Shown here: positions 20,033 to 29,575 of the stretch, one piece after another
Layout of the letters: every line of letters begins with the position of its first letter
How positions within the stretch are numbered: position 1 is the first letter of the stretch
NCBI GenBank assembly: GCA_947503525.1
Contig: CANNEA010000004.1
Span: 534,743-598,742, forward strand
Direction: 5' to 3'
DNA from: an uncultured Carboxylicivirga sp.
GTDB taxonomy: Bacteria > Bacteroidota > Bacteroidia > Bacteroidales > Marinilabiliaceae
DNA: 64,000 nucleotides
Position numbers and translations under genes: made by a program
Notes under the pieces: model-generated
Database searches by the model: none
What the model was told of the DNA's origin: nothing
What the model saw: the letters and a program-made list of their open reading frames with translations, nothing else

Positions 20033-21235
20033 TCAGTGGGCTTGTAAATCATTATTCTGTAAAAATGATACTACTGCTTCATCATTATAACCGCAAAACT
20101 CTTTCAAAATTTCAACGGCATGCTCATTCAATAATGGAGCTGGCTTATATATGTTCTGAGGCGTTTCACCAAACGAAACAGGAAATCCTGTAGTCTTTAT
20201 TTTACCAACTTTTGGATGATCATACTCAATAATCATCTGGTTATGTTTTATTTGAGGATCCTCAACCATTTCGTTGAAGGAGTTGACTTGCGAACACCAA
20301 ATATCATGCTCTAAGAGTATCTCTAACCACTCTTCGGTCGTCTTTGTCTTAAACACCTCATCAAAGTCGAAACGAATTTCGTCTCTTCCATCGATAATAT
20401 TGTTGGAATCAAACTCCTTTGAATCGTACTTCTTAAATCCGATGGCTTGTGCTAATTTTTGCACTGAATTCATACCAATTGCGACAAAGTTATCTTTGGT
20501 ATTGTATAAACCGTATGGAGCTCCTAACCATGGATTAGGTATGCCGCTTGCACTCTTTTCAGGATTTTCACCTTTATGCAAAAACGCTGTAACTTCCTGA
20601 ATGTGAAAACCAACTGCAGAATTCATTAAGTTGGCTTCTATCTTTTGTCCTTTACCGCTGACACTTCTTGAGTAAATGGCAGCTAGTACTGACTGAACAA
20701 TAAATAAACTGGTTAGCAAATCTGCCTGTCCAACTGCAGTTACAACAGGGATATCTCCTTTTTTTCCATTTAAGGCGGCTCCTCCACTAATGGATTGCGC
20801 TAATAAATCTTGTCCCGGACGTTTTAAGTATGGACCTGAAGCGCCATATCCTGAACTGGAACAATACACAAGACCGGGATGTAGCTTTTTTATTTCTTCG
20901 TAACCTAAACCCAAACGCTCCATAACACCGGGCCGGAAGTTTTCAAGAAGAATATCAGCTTTAAGAATAATATCCTTTGCAATTTTCTTTCCTTCCTCAG
21001 ATTTAAGATCAAGGGCAATACTCTTTTTATTTCGGTTGAAACTAATAAATGAGATACTCTCTCCTTCCGGATACAAATTGCCGTAAGAATAATGTCTCAT
21101 CCAATCTCCTTTAGGTGGCTCAATCTTTATGATATCTGCACCCATATCTCCTAGTTGCTGAGTAGCCCAAGGACCTTGAGCCAATTGTGAAAAGTCTGCT
21201 ACTACTAAGCCTTTTAATGGTCCGTTGTTTTCCAT
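20033..21235 (-). CDS. CaiB/BaiF (family III) CoA-transferase
   Basis: A 400-aa protein with the family III CoA-transferase pattern: KGLVVADFSQLAQGPWATQQLGDMGADIIKIEPP at the N-terminus (in two parts: VVADFSQLAQGPWA and DMGADIIKIEPP), NRNKKSIALDLKSEEGK, ADILLENFRPGVMERLGLGY and GQADLLTSLFIVQSVLAA, whose Asp is at the usual position of the acyl-carrying aspartate. It would move CoA between carboxylic acids such as a sugar-derived acid and succinate. It lies 3 bp after the enoyl-CoA hydratase gene. Such enzymes are unusual inside a glycan-utilisation operon and point to CoA-thioester chemistry on a sugar acid. Confidence 0.88.
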   Translation of the reverse strand: MENNGPLKGLVVADFSQLAQGPWATQQLGDMGADIIKIEPPKGDWMRHYSYGNLYPEGESISFISFNRNKKSIALDLKSEEGKKIAKDIILKADILLENFRPGVMERLGLGYEEIKKLHPGLVYCSSSGYGASGPYLKRPGQDLLAQSISGGAALNGKKGDIPVVTAVGQADLLTSLFIVQSVLAAIYSRSVSGKGQKIEANLMNSAVGFHIQEVTAFLHKGENPEKSASGIPNPWLGAPYGLYNTKDNFVAIGMNSVQKLAQAIGFKKYDSKEFDSNNIIDGRDEIRFDFDEVFKTKTTEEWLEILLEHDIWCSQVNSFNEMVEDPQIKHNQMIIEYDHPKVGKIKTTGFPVSFGETPQNIYKPAPLLNEHAVEILKEFCGYNDEAVVSFLQNNDLQAH

Positions 21236-21238
21236 AAT

Positions 21239-22009
21239 TTACTTTTCTGATTTTTTAATAAAATTTTGAATCGCTTCCTGAGCCTCATTCTGCATAAACA
21301 AGTTCTTAACGGTTTGTGCTTCATCATTTATTCGCTGCTTAAAATCTATGGCAGACAGACTGATGTTCGCCAAACGTTTTAAGTGGCTTATGGATTGAGA
21401 AGACCGTCTTGATAGCTTAGAAGCAAACCCAATCACCTCATCACCAAAAGAATCATCACTAAAAACACGATTCACGATTCCCCAATTATATAAGGTGTTG
21501 GCATCATATTGAGCTCCAAAAAACAACATTTCCTTTACTCGGTTAATCCCAATCTTTTGGATTAATCGTTGTGTTCCTCCACCTCCAGGAATAAGACTAA
21601 GAAATACTTCCGGCAAGCCCATTTTGGACTGTTCTGAAGCAACTATCATATCACACGAAAGCGCAATTTCAAACCCTCCTCCGAGGGCAAATCCATCAAC
21701 AGCCGCTATCCATGGTTTAGATGAATTTTCGATGGACTCGTATAAGCGCATACCTTTTTGCTGAAAGGCAATAAACTCTTCATCAGTTTGACTTCCATAT
21801 TCTTTAATGTCAGCACCTGCCATAAATGCACGTCCCTCTCCGACAATTACAGCTACAGTAGTATCATCATGTGAATTAATTAGATCAATGGCCTCAATAA
21901 TTTCATCCATCATCTCCCTGTTCATTGCATTCAACTGATCAGGGCGATTAAACTTTAATATAGCGACTGCATCCACCTGTTCTATCTTAAGCGTCTTAAA
22001 CGTTTTCAT
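21239..22009 (-). CDS. Enoyl-CoA hydratase/isomerase (crotonase) family protein
   Basis: A 256-aa crotonase-fold protein. Visible are the two oxyanion-hole segments AFMAGADIKEYGS (about residue 65) and GFALGGGFEIALSCDM (about residue 108), and GLPEVFLSLIPGGGGTQRL with a conserved glutamate. The reaction could be hydration/dehydration or retro-aldol-like cleavage of a CoA thioester. The start overlaps the end of the solute-binding-like gene by 14 bp and the stop is 3 bp before the CoA-transferase, so these three are probably translated together. The substrate is unknown. Confidence 0.88.
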   Translation of the reverse strand: MKTFKTLKIEQVDAVAILKFNRPDQLNAMNREMMDEIIEAIDLINSHDDTTVAVIVGEGRAFMAGADIKEYGSQTDEEFIAFQQKGMRLYESIENSSKPWIAAVDGFALGGGFEIALSCDMIVASEQSKMGLPEVFLSLIPGGGGTQRLIQKIGINRVKEMLFFGAQYDANTLYNWGIVNRVFSDDSFGDEVIGFASKLSRRSSQSISHLKRLANISLSAIDFKQRINDEAQTVKNLFMQNEAQEAIQNFIKKSEK

Positions 22010-23150
22010 CTTTTGTGATTGTTTGAAATAAGTCGTTTAAATCATCAATTACTTTTTCTGAGTTTCTGTTTTTAGCCACTCCATCATGCAATAATTCAGC
22101 GCCTTGTTCCTGAATTTGATTCCAACCCGGAAATTGAGGTCGCACATATGCGTTTTCTAATGTTAATAGTGTATCCTTAAAAAAGTTATGACATAGGACA
22201 TTGTTCTTATCACTTGTCCATGCTCTAAGGTTACCCGGCTGACCTCCATTTTCAGTAAATATGCCTTCTTGCATCTCTTCGCCTGCAACATACTCAACAA
22301 ATTTCGCGGCTACATTCGGTGACGAACACTTCGCCGAAACAGCTAAGCCCACACCACCTAATATGGTAGAAATTCCCTTCTTATTTATAGGGCTATTACA
22401 GAAATGCACGAGCTTTTTAGCATAAGTATCCCGAGAATAATTGGTATAACCAAACAGGTATGGCGAATAAATAATTTCATCGTTGGCAGCCATATGATCC
22501 AAAATTTGAATTGGATTCCAACTCATCGCATCAGGATGTAAATAATCCAAATGAGACTTTATCTCATCCAGAACAAGGCTTGCAACTTGTTTATCTACCC
22601 CTTTATCATTGACAAAATCACGTCCTGCATTTTGAGCGCAAAGTGTTAAGAATGTACACCAAAAATCCGTTGGACAAAGTGCCCATGCAACGAATAAATC
22701 ACCTGGCAACTTCGAATAGAAACTTTTTAGCTCTTCCTTTGAATGCGGTAAAACAAGACCTCTGTCCGTTAAAATGTCGTTTCTATAGGCACCAACTAAT
22801 GCGGCTGCATCAATAGGTAAGGCATAAATATGCTTATTGTACTGATACGAAATAAAACTTGGCCCTACTGATTGTCCTGCCAATTCAACAAGTTTCTCCG
22901 AAGAAATAAATTTTTCCAACTTTTGAAGCAAACCATTTTTATGGGCTTGCCCCATATAAGGGTGATCTATTGTAATTAAATCATAACGTTCAATTAAAGA
23001 CTCAATTGGCATATCTCCGAATTCTTTTAATGAACGCACATCCCACTTAATGGAAACATCCGCGTGTATTTTTGAGAATTCATTTGATGCAGCAATCAAA
23101 GGCTCATAACCGCGTGGATGATCCCAAGCCATCCCTCGTAGTGTAGTCAT
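21996..23150 (-). CDS. Solute-binding-protein-like protein without signal peptide
   Basis: A 384-aa protein resembling family 1 extracellular sugar-binding proteins: LIERYDLITIDHPYMGQA, KHIYALPIDAAALVGAYRND, GVGLAVSAKCSSPNVAAKFV and the EMQEGIFTENGGQPGN region are typical of the two-lobed periplasmic fold. It begins MTTLRGMAWDHPRGYEPLI with no hydrophobic segment or lipobox, so it should stay in the cytosol. No ABC permease or ATPase is nearby. Position between SDR and enoyl-CoA hydratase genes suggests a metabolic, carrier or sensing role. I believe similar proteins sit next to CoA-transferases in proteobacteria, but this needs a search. Confidence 0.7.
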   Translation of the reverse strand: MTTLRGMAWDHPRGYEPLIAASNEFSKIHADVSIKWDVRSLKEFGDMPIESLIERYDLITIDHPYMGQAHKNGLLQKLEKFISSEKLVELAGQSVGPSFISYQYNKHIYALPIDAAALVGAYRNDILTDRGLVLPHSKEELKSFYSKLPGDLFVAWALCPTDFWCTFLTLCAQNAGRDFVNDKGVDKQVASLVLDEIKSHLDYLHPDAMSWNPIQILDHMAANDEIIYSPYLFGYTNYSRDTYAKKLVHFCNSPINKKGISTILGGVGLAVSAKCSSPNVAAKFVEYVAGEEMQEGIFTENGGQPGNLRAWTSDKNNVLCHNFFKDTLLTLENAYVRPQFPGWNQIQEQGAELLHDGVAKNRNSEKVIDDLNDLFQTITKDENV

Positions 23151-23159
23151 GGTTTTCTT

Positions 23160-23954
23160 TTAAGAATTATTATTAGGACGCGGATCGTATTGTATGGTAT
23201 GGTTCATATAAGAACCATCTAAATACACATCGGTACCAGTAGCATAGCTGGCCAGGTCGCTTGCAAAAAATGCAACAGATGGAGCCACATCCTGCACAAC
23301 ACCAACTCTTCCTTGTGGAATCCACTCCTCAAATTGATGACGACCAAACTTATTGATTTCTTCACGGTTCATTTCTGTTTCTATCGCTCCCGGTGCAATA
23401 GATACAACGCGTACATTATCTTCAGCCAACTCCAATGACAAACATTTTGAAAACATCCTTAATCCTGCTTTAGCAGAGCAATAATGGATTAATCCTTTAC
23501 GTGGTACCACATCATGGATTGATGAAATATTAATAATTACTCCACCTTTACCTTGCATTCTGCGACCTGCTTCGCGTGAACACAACCACGGGCCTTTTAA
23601 GTTTGTATTCAGGACTCTGTCCCAGGCAGCTTCCTCCAGATCCAAAACATGCTCCACAGATTCACATCCGGCATTATTCACCAGAATATCAATACCACCC
23701 AATTCTTTATCCAACACCAAAAACATCTCTTTGACTTGATCTGCATCAGCCACATTAGCTCCGGCAACAACTGCTTTTACCTTATATTCTTTCTGGATTT
23801 CTTCAGCTAATACTTCAGCCTTTTTCTTGTTGGAGTAATAGTTAATAACAACATCAGCTCCACATCGCGCCAGTTCGCGACAAATTTCGGAACCAATACC
23901 CTGGCTACCACCTGTAACCAATGCTTTTTTACCCTTTAAATCAATCTCTCTCAT
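23160..23954 (-). CDS. Short-chain dehydrogenase/reductase (FabG-like)
   Basis: A 264-aa classical SDR. The cofactor motif is ALVTGGSQGIGSEICR (residues ~10-25), followed by ILVNNAG, the catalytic serine in IINISSIHD and the YCSAKAG motif (Tyr-x-x-x-Lys). A C-terminal DVAPSVAFFASDLASYATG stretch is typical. It would oxidise or reduce a hydroxyl/keto group on a sugar acid with NAD(P). Neighbours are an RraA-like gene 18 bp upstream and the solute-binding-like gene 9 bp downstream. General SDR status is certain; the substrate is not visible. Confidence 0.9.
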   Translation of the reverse strand: MREIDLKGKKALVTGGSQGIGSEICRELARCGADVVINYYSNKKKAEVLAEEIQKEYKVKAVVAGANVADADQVKEMFLVLDKELGGIDILVNNAGCESVEHVLDLEEAAWDRVLNTNLKGPWLCSREAGRRMQGKGGVIINISSIHDVVPRKGLIHYCSAKAGLRMFSKCLSLELAEDNVRVVSIAPGAIETEMNREEINKFGRHQFEEWIPQGRVGVVQDVAPSVAFFASDLASYATGTDVYLDGSYMNHTIQYDPRPNNNS

Positions 23955-23972
23955 TTTAGATAGTTTTTAGGT

Positions 23973-24665
23973 TTACATTATTCCAAACTTGGCAAAAGCG
24001 TCCACAGTACTCATCCCGGCTTCCAAGGCCTCTTTAACGAGTTGCTCGCCACGTGCTTTTTCAATTGCTCCGGTAAAGGCTTTTTCTGCCACTTCCTGGG
24101 GAACTATTAATACTCCATCACGATCGCCATATACAATATCACCCGGATTAACTCTTACCCCATCAACTTCAATCGGCACTCTATAATCAATCACTTTTCC
24201 TCGAGGACCTTGATCCTGGGCATATCCACCCATTGAAAAAGTTGGGAAGTTAAGACTCAAAATCTCATTTGTATCTCTGGAATAACCATTTACAACTGCA
24301 CCTGCTGCTTTCAGCTTCATGGCCCTGGTGCTCATTAGTCCACCCCAAAGCGCATATCGTGGAGAAGAACCACTACAGATATACACCTCGTTTTCTTGCA
24401 AGCTATCAAGCGCTTCAAACATAATTCCGAAGGGCTTTTTCATCAGTGGATTATTCGTATGCTCAACCACCTCTTCAAACACATCAGCTTCCAACACAGG
24501 CATTGCTCTTCCAATAACGACAAAATCGTTATTAACCGGCTTTAGCTGAGGTGAAAGAAATTGATGTTGATAACCCAATTTGTCCAACACATCACCAACC
24601 AACGCTACAAATAATTCCTTTTTAGCTATACTGAACAGCTCCTTATCATCTTTCCAAATTGCCAT
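23973..24665 (-). CDS. RraA-family protein (HMG/CHA-aldolase or decarboxylase-like)
   Basis: A 230-aa RraA-fold protein with VGDVLDKLGYQHQFL, GGLMSTRAMKLKAAGAVVNG, the YSRD motif (Arg-Asp of the metal/pyruvate site) and GDIVYGDRDGVLIVP. Members of the family include 4-hydroxy-4-methyl-2-oxoglutarate aldolases and oxaloacetate decarboxylases; the RNase E inhibitor RraA is a non-catalytic branch. With Arg-Asp kept and a catabolic operon around it, an aldolase or decarboxylase acting on a 2-keto acid is more likely. It follows the cupin gene by 8 bp. Confidence 0.82.
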   Translation of the reverse strand: MAIWKDDKELFSIAKKELFVALVGDVLDKLGYQHQFLSPQLKPVNNDFVVIGRAMPVLEADVFEEVVEHTNNPLMKKPFGIMFEALDSLQENEVYICSGSSPRYALWGGLMSTRAMKLKAAGAVVNGYSRDTNEILSLNFPTFSMGGYAQDQGPRGKVIDYRVPIEVDGVRVNPGDIVYGDRDGVLIVPQEVAEKAFTGAIEKARGEQLVKEALEAGMSTVDAFAKFGIM

Positions 24666-24673
24666 ATCGAATT

Positions 24674-25096
24674 TTATTTATTGTTCTCTATTAATTGATT
24701 TACTTTTTCCCTCATTTCCTTTTGCTCATGTTCCGACAAGTGATGAAATTCATAGTCGCCTAAGTGAGTATCAGACTTTTCGACGATTATGACTTCACTA
24801 CCTTCATACATGGCAATGTTATGCCATACTTTCTTTGGGATATTATAGCTTACCTCAGATTGCATTAATTCCATTTCAAACGTTGGTTTCCCATTTTCGA
24901 TAGCTGCCGTTATTAGTACAGCCTTACCCTTCAGTAATAGAAAAACTTCATCTGTTTGATAGTGAACATCCAACTTTGTAATATTTTCAATCTTTTGGTT
25001 TTCATCAGCATTAAGTTGTGCAACCTGCCATCCTTCTCGAATTAAAAAAGGATGATAGCCACTTTCCTTAACTGCATATTTTTCAATCAAGCTCAT
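24674..25096 (-). CDS. Small cupin-fold protein
   Basis: The start at 25096 (MSLIEKYAVKESGYHPFLI) gives 140 aa and leaves a clean 10-bp gap after the transporter stop. A longer in-frame start at 25174 would overlap the transporter by 68 bp and adds an unlikely basic leader. The core (KLDVHYQTDEVFLLLKGKAV ... KKVWHNIAMYEG ... EKSDTH) has the two cupin motifs, with His and Glu ligand candidates. It may be a sugar-acid isomerase, epimerase or metal-dependent lyase of the same pathway, but no specific reaction can be read from the sequence. Confidence 0.72.
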   Translation of the reverse strand: MSLIEKYAVKESGYHPFLIREGWQVAQLNADENQKIENITKLDVHYQTDEVFLLLKGKAVLITAAIENGKPTFEMELMQSEVSYNIPKKVWHNIAMYEGSEVIIVEKSDTHLGDYEFHHLSEHEQKEMREKVNQLIENNK

Positions 25097-25106
25097 ATTT
25101 TTTGTC

Positions 25107-26573
25107 TTACCACTTCTTTGTTTTCCAATATTTCTCGATTTGCTCCAACGATTTCCCTTTGGTTTCCGGAACATATTTCCAGATAAACCATAATGCAGGC
25201 AAGGTTAATGCTGCGTATAGGAAAAATGTACCTGAAGGCATAATGACTTTGAAAAACACAGGGTTAGTTAATGTGATAATAAAGCCGGTTACCATTAAAG
25301 AAAAGCTCCCCATTGAGACAGCTAAACCACGTATATTTGTCGGGAAAATCTCGCTGATAATTACCCAAACAATTGGTCCGTATGAAAATGCAAAACTGGC
25401 TACATAAAACAGTAGTGGGATAATGACATACTCAGATCCTAATGCGAACATTATTCCAATAGATGCCAATGAAATAAATGCACCAAACACGCCAATTAAT
25501 AATAAGCGTCGCCTTCCAAACTTTTCAATATTGAGGATAGCAATAAACGTAAATAATGAATTTACAACACCAACCAATATAGCACCCAGGAAAGAACCTT
25601 CTACACTGTTCATCGACTCATTCAAAATGTTAGGTGCATAATACATGATGGCGGCAATTCCACTTAAATGCGAGAACATTGGAAGCAATATTCCAATTGC
25701 AAATGGAACACGCAGCACCGGTGAGAACAATTCTTTTAGACTACCCTTTTCAGAATGTTTTAATTCGTTGATCTCTTCCATTTCCTTCTTCGCACTTTCT
25801 TCATCAGTAATTTTTACCATTATGCCCTTAGCCTCTTGCGGACGCCCTTTAGCAACCAACCAACGTGGACTTTCAGGAGTAAAAAACAAAAGAACAAAAA
25901 ACATTAAGGCAATAGGAATCTCGGTTCCAAACATACCACGCCATAATTCCTGAACAAATACCCAATTCCAGAATGAACTTGCCTCGTTCGAAATTACACC
26001 TGCAGCATCACCAGCATTACTTAAAACAATCCAATCAATTAGGAATGCCAGGAGAATACCCAATGTGATGGATAGCTGATAAATGGAAACCATCTTACCT
26101 CGATTTTCAGCTGGAGTTAATTCCGATATATAAATTGGAGCAACCACCGATGTGATTCCCACACCAATACCGCCAATCATCCTGAAAATGATTAACCAAT
26201 TAAACGCAAAGCTTTGACTAGAAGTAATCAATCCTCTGGTAGCCTCGCCTAAAAATTGCGGTACAAACATGCATCCTATCGCAGAAATTAACAGCAAGAA
26301 AGCAGCAATAAGTAATGTGCGCTTCCTACCTATTTTATCCGTTATCAAACCTGAGACAATACAACCAACAATGGTTCCCAACAGAGCAGATGAAACCACC
26401 CAACCTAACATTACTGGCGTTAGTCCAAAGTTTGATTCCAGAAAAGTGTTACAACCCGATATTACAGCCGTATCGTAACCAAAAAGAAAGCCTCCTATTG
26501 TTGAAATGAAACTAATTATCAATAGGTATAATGAGCTTTTTCCTTTTTTCATATGTTTATATTTTTCTTCCAA
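25107..26573 (-). CDS. Sugar-porter MFS transporter (XylE/AraE-like)
   Basis: A 488-aa protein with the sugar-porter hallmarks: GFLFGYDTAVISG in TM1, GLITDKIGRKRTLL between TM2 and TM3, RMIGGIGVGITSVVAPIYIS, the PESPRWLVAKGR motif after TM6, and PETKGKSLEQIE near the C-terminus. Twelve hydrophobic segments are visible. It imports a sugar by proton symport. It follows the second GH38 gene by 29 bp and precedes the CoA-pathway genes, so it probably imports the compound they degrade. The start may be MEEKYKHMKK or the Met at residue 8. Confidence 0.92.
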   Translation of the reverse strand: MEEKYKHMKKGKSSLYLLIISFISTIGGFLFGYDTAVISGCNTFLESNFGLTPVMLGWVVSSALLGTIVGCIVSGLITDKIGRKRTLLIAAFLLLISAIGCMFVPQFLGEATRGLITSSQSFAFNWLIIFRMIGGIGVGITSVVAPIYISELTPAENRGKMVSIYQLSITLGILLAFLIDWIVLSNAGDAAGVISNEASSFWNWVFVQELWRGMFGTEIPIALMFFVLLFFTPESPRWLVAKGRPQEAKGIMVKITDEESAKKEMEEINELKHSEKGSLKELFSPVLRVPFAIGILLPMFSHLSGIAAIMYYAPNILNESMNSVEGSFLGAILVGVVNSLFTFIAILNIEKFGRRRLLLIGVFGAFISLASIGIMFALGSEYVIIPLLFYVASFAFSYGPIVWVIISEIFPTNIRGLAVSMGSFSLMVTGFIITLTNPVFFKVIMPSGTFFLYAALTLPALWFIWKYVPETKGKSLEQIEKYWKTKKW

Positions 26574-26602
26574 TGGGCATATGGAGATGAATACCGTTTA
26601 GT

Positions 26603-29467
26603 TTATTTCATTTTGTAGGTTTCCACCGCACTCTTTCCCAGTTGCAGCTCAATGGATTTACCTTCCTGATTTAGCTTATCAGGATTGTCTTCTATCATAT
26701 CAGTCTTTGAAATTGACTTAACAGCTTTATGAAGCTCAATCTTTACCGTCTTATCTCTGTTCTCCGCTTCTAATACCCGAATTACAACATCTGAATCATC
26801 TTCAGCCTTTTTGATAGTCGTAATTACCGTTAATGGATCATCAATGCTAACAAAACTCTTCTCTGCCGGCAATTCTCCTTCTTGCTTTTCTTCTACTAAA
26901 ACAGTGTGCATTGGGTGATTTTCGGCTACTCCAAAATGGAATCCATTTTTCCAACCTTCCTCATGTGAGCTTATTGAAAATTTAAATGAATGACTTCCGG
27001 TTTGGTGATACCAAGGCCCTTGCCAATGACAGCTTTTATGAGATGATAAAAGGATGGAATTGATAACCGGATAATCAGCTGAATTCATACTTGGATCAAC
27101 CCAATCGGCTGTTACTACATTGGTTGACATGGTAAATCCAAAACCACTTCCATTAGCCGTCATAAAATTCTGAATTTCGCGAGGATGAATTTCTTCTGAT
27201 TTCTGAAGATAAGTTCCTCCCCATGCAGATCCTCCGGGACGCATAGTTAACTCATCCTGGCCTACATGAACCATTCCCATTGGTACGTCATACGAAATCT
27301 GAGATTCCTTTTTCATATTTAAAGGGAACATCACACTTACCTGACGATTATGCACTCCTGGCCAGTCTGGAATCGTATATTCTAAATCAATTTGTTTCTT
27401 TTGGTGGAACACAGTAATACTCTGTTGCACTTTAAAAGTATCCATTTCAAACTCTGATTGAAATTTAGAATAAACAGCTCCCGATTCAACCAAGCTCCAT
27501 GTGCTCTCTTGTTGATGGCCGCGTTCCATTCCTCCATAATGAGGTGCAGTAACTGTTACGAATTCACCAGCACCACTACCTTCGTAACCCATGTGAAATA
27601 AGTCTCCGCCCACCATTGCTGTGGTGTTGAATATTTCCTTATTTAAGTTTTTGTCGAATAAACGAGTAATTCCCCCTTGCCCTAATTCAACTTTGTAGTA
27701 TTGATTGTCACAGTAATTAGCTCCAGCTTCAATTTCAGCAGCCTGACGTTTTCCTTTTTTGATAGTAAAGGTTTTATAGCCAATGGAAGGCATAGCGCTT
27801 AAACTAAACACAAGCTCTTTCTTTCCTTCACTTGTCACCAACTGTGTTGGAACTTTTTTACCATTATTAGTCGCAACCACCCAATTGGATCCTTGCAAAT
27901 GTGAAATGTCAATATTGGCATATCCATCTCTACTCCAGGATAAATCGTTAAATACAACGATATTCTGAGTATTCTTCAACTCCACCTTTTCAGAAATACT
28001 CTCTAATGACTGATTTAAGAGTTTTTTTCCTATTTCATTTCCCGTTTCTAATGCAACTCTGAATAGACTATCAGTAATATCACCATTCTTACCACCCCAA
28101 CCATGATCAGGATAAATTGCATTGTACCACGCTTCATCTAACTCCTCCTGCGGATAAGCTGAGAAATCGTTGTTTAGTTCACAACTAATTGTATTAAAAA
28201 TCTCAGCTGAAGGAATATTTACAGCTGCTTCTTTCTTAGCTTTGATAGCCTGATAGTGAGCCGCACCATGGATGTACAACCATAAGTTTGGGCGTTCGCC
28301 ATAAATAGAATCAATAAGTGCTTCAGGCACATTCACTTCATGCAAGAAATCCAAAGCTGTTGAATGCTGAATCTCTGGCATGTTAATCCCAGCATTCTTA
28401 GCAATCTCGTTCCATCCTTCAAGTAGTTCTTTATAATACTTTGGTCCTCCGGCATCGGCGCTAATAACAGCTCCATAATGCGGTGGGATATTTCTTTCGC
28501 GGTAATAAGTATTCCAACTTTTTAAAATCTTGTGCATTTCATGAATAGCGGTAATTGCATCTTCATCCAACACCTTGTGATGATAATGGTACCATCCGTA
28601 ATTACCTGGACTATAAGTGAAAATACTTGATCCATCGGGACTGTACCAATTGTAAAAACCCTCCTTCATTCGAGAAACAAACAGATAGTCGATCCCTGAT
28701 TTTTTAAATAACTGAGGAACTTGTATCGAACGACCCGGAACATCAATATTATACGCTACATGTGCATCCATTCCTGGCAAATTCTTCTTAATCCATCTGC
28801 GCCCCAGATATGATTGACGAACCAATTGTTCTCCTGACTCAAGACCTTCGTATGGTTGGGTAAAAGTTGCTCCCCACTCGAAATTACCTGATTTATATGT
28901 TTCAATTAAACGTTGTTTGTTTTCCGGAGAATCCTCAAGAGCTTCCATCAAATTTAAAGACTGTTCCATCTCAAACTTAAATTCTGGTGATTCTTCCATA
29001 AGATCAAGGGCAGGCAGTACAATTTTATGTACCCGTTCTTCACGACAACTGTCAGGTGAGTTCATCCATGCAATATCCTGGTGTGACGAAACAATAACAT
29101 GTATCTTACCATCGCCAAAATAATCCCAATCTGATGGTATCAATGGCTCAAAATGCTGCTTTGTAATTGATTTTTTACCCTTGTTTTTATTCGTAATTGT
29201 AAGCACATCTGGTTGACCGATTAATGGCAACCATAATTCTACATCTCCATTCTTCAGAATCGTGGCTGTAATCGACTCTCCGTTATAAGTCAGCTTCGAA
29301 CCGTTAATCCAATCTTCTTTTTTTACCAAGGCTTGTACCTTATATGAACCATCATGCAACTCATATTTATAAGGAGTTGGATAAGAAAACTTCATACTTT
29401 TTTCTGCTGCTGTAATACTAATTTGCATCAGAAAAGAAACCAATAAAAGCAAAGTTAATTTCTTCAT
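26603..29467 (-). CDS. GH38 alpha-mannosidase, secreted (short form)
   Basis: A 954-aa protein with signal peptide MKKLTLLLLVSFLMQISITAA. The catalytic domain starts near residue 125 with VIVSSHQDIAWMNSP and includes FEWGATFTQPYEG, YNIDVPGRSIQVPQLFKKSG with the nucleophile-position Asp, LYIHGAAHYQAIKAK and DHGWGGKNGDITDSLF. The C-terminal half is the GH38 beta-sandwich region. It is a retaining metal-dependent alpha-mannosidase acting outside the cytoplasm. It heads the nine-gene operon ending at 18945, preceded by a LacI-type operator 108 bp upstream. It shares motifs with the long GH38 at 15118, but overall similarity is moderate, so the two probably have different linkage preferences. Confidence 0.93.
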   Translation of the reverse strand: MKKLTLLLLVSFLMQISITAAEKSMKFSYPTPYKYELHDGSYKVQALVKKEDWINGSKLTYNGESITATILKNGDVELWLPLIGQPDVLTITNKNKGKKSITKQHFEPLIPSDWDYFGDGKIHVIVSSHQDIAWMNSPDSCREERVHKIVLPALDLMEESPEFKFEMEQSLNLMEALEDSPENKQRLIETYKSGNFEWGATFTQPYEGLESGEQLVRQSYLGRRWIKKNLPGMDAHVAYNIDVPGRSIQVPQLFKKSGIDYLFVSRMKEGFYNWYSPDGSSIFTYSPGNYGWYHYHHKVLDEDAITAIHEMHKILKSWNTYYRERNIPPHYGAVISADAGGPKYYKELLEGWNEIAKNAGINMPEIQHSTALDFLHEVNVPEALIDSIYGERPNLWLYIHGAAHYQAIKAKKEAAVNIPSAEIFNTISCELNNDFSAYPQEELDEAWYNAIYPDHGWGGKNGDITDSLFRVALETGNEIGKKLLNQSLESISEKVELKNTQNIVVFNDLSWSRDGYANIDISHLQGSNWVVATNNGKKVPTQLVTSEGKKELVFSLSAMPSIGYKTFTIKKGKRQAAEIEAGANYCDNQYYKVELGQGGITRLFDKNLNKEIFNTTAMVGGDLFHMGYEGSGAGEFVTVTAPHYGGMERGHQQESTWSLVESGAVYSKFQSEFEMDTFKVQQSITVFHQKKQIDLEYTIPDWPGVHNRQVSVMFPLNMKKESQISYDVPMGMVHVGQDELTMRPGGSAWGGTYLQKSEEIHPREIQNFMTANGSGFGFTMSTNVVTADWVDPSMNSADYPVINSILLSSHKSCHWQGPWYHQTGSHSFKFSISSHEEGWKNGFHFGVAENHPMHTVLVEEKQEGELPAEKSFVSIDDPLTVITTIKKAEDDSDVVIRVLEAENRDKTVKIELHKAVKSISKTDMIEDNPDKLNQEGKSIELQLGKSAVETYKMK

Positions 29468-29575
29468 ATCTATTTGTTTAATATCACTAATTTCATTTTC
29501 AACATTGTAGAGAATTGAATATCACAGGGTATTCTTATTGCAATAATTGCTGCCCATAATTTTAAAAGCCAATTT

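Noticed and set aside
21996..23150. Secreted sugar ABC transporter binding component
   Set aside because: There is no signal peptide, lipobox, permease or ATPase gene, so a normal ABC transporter role is not supported.
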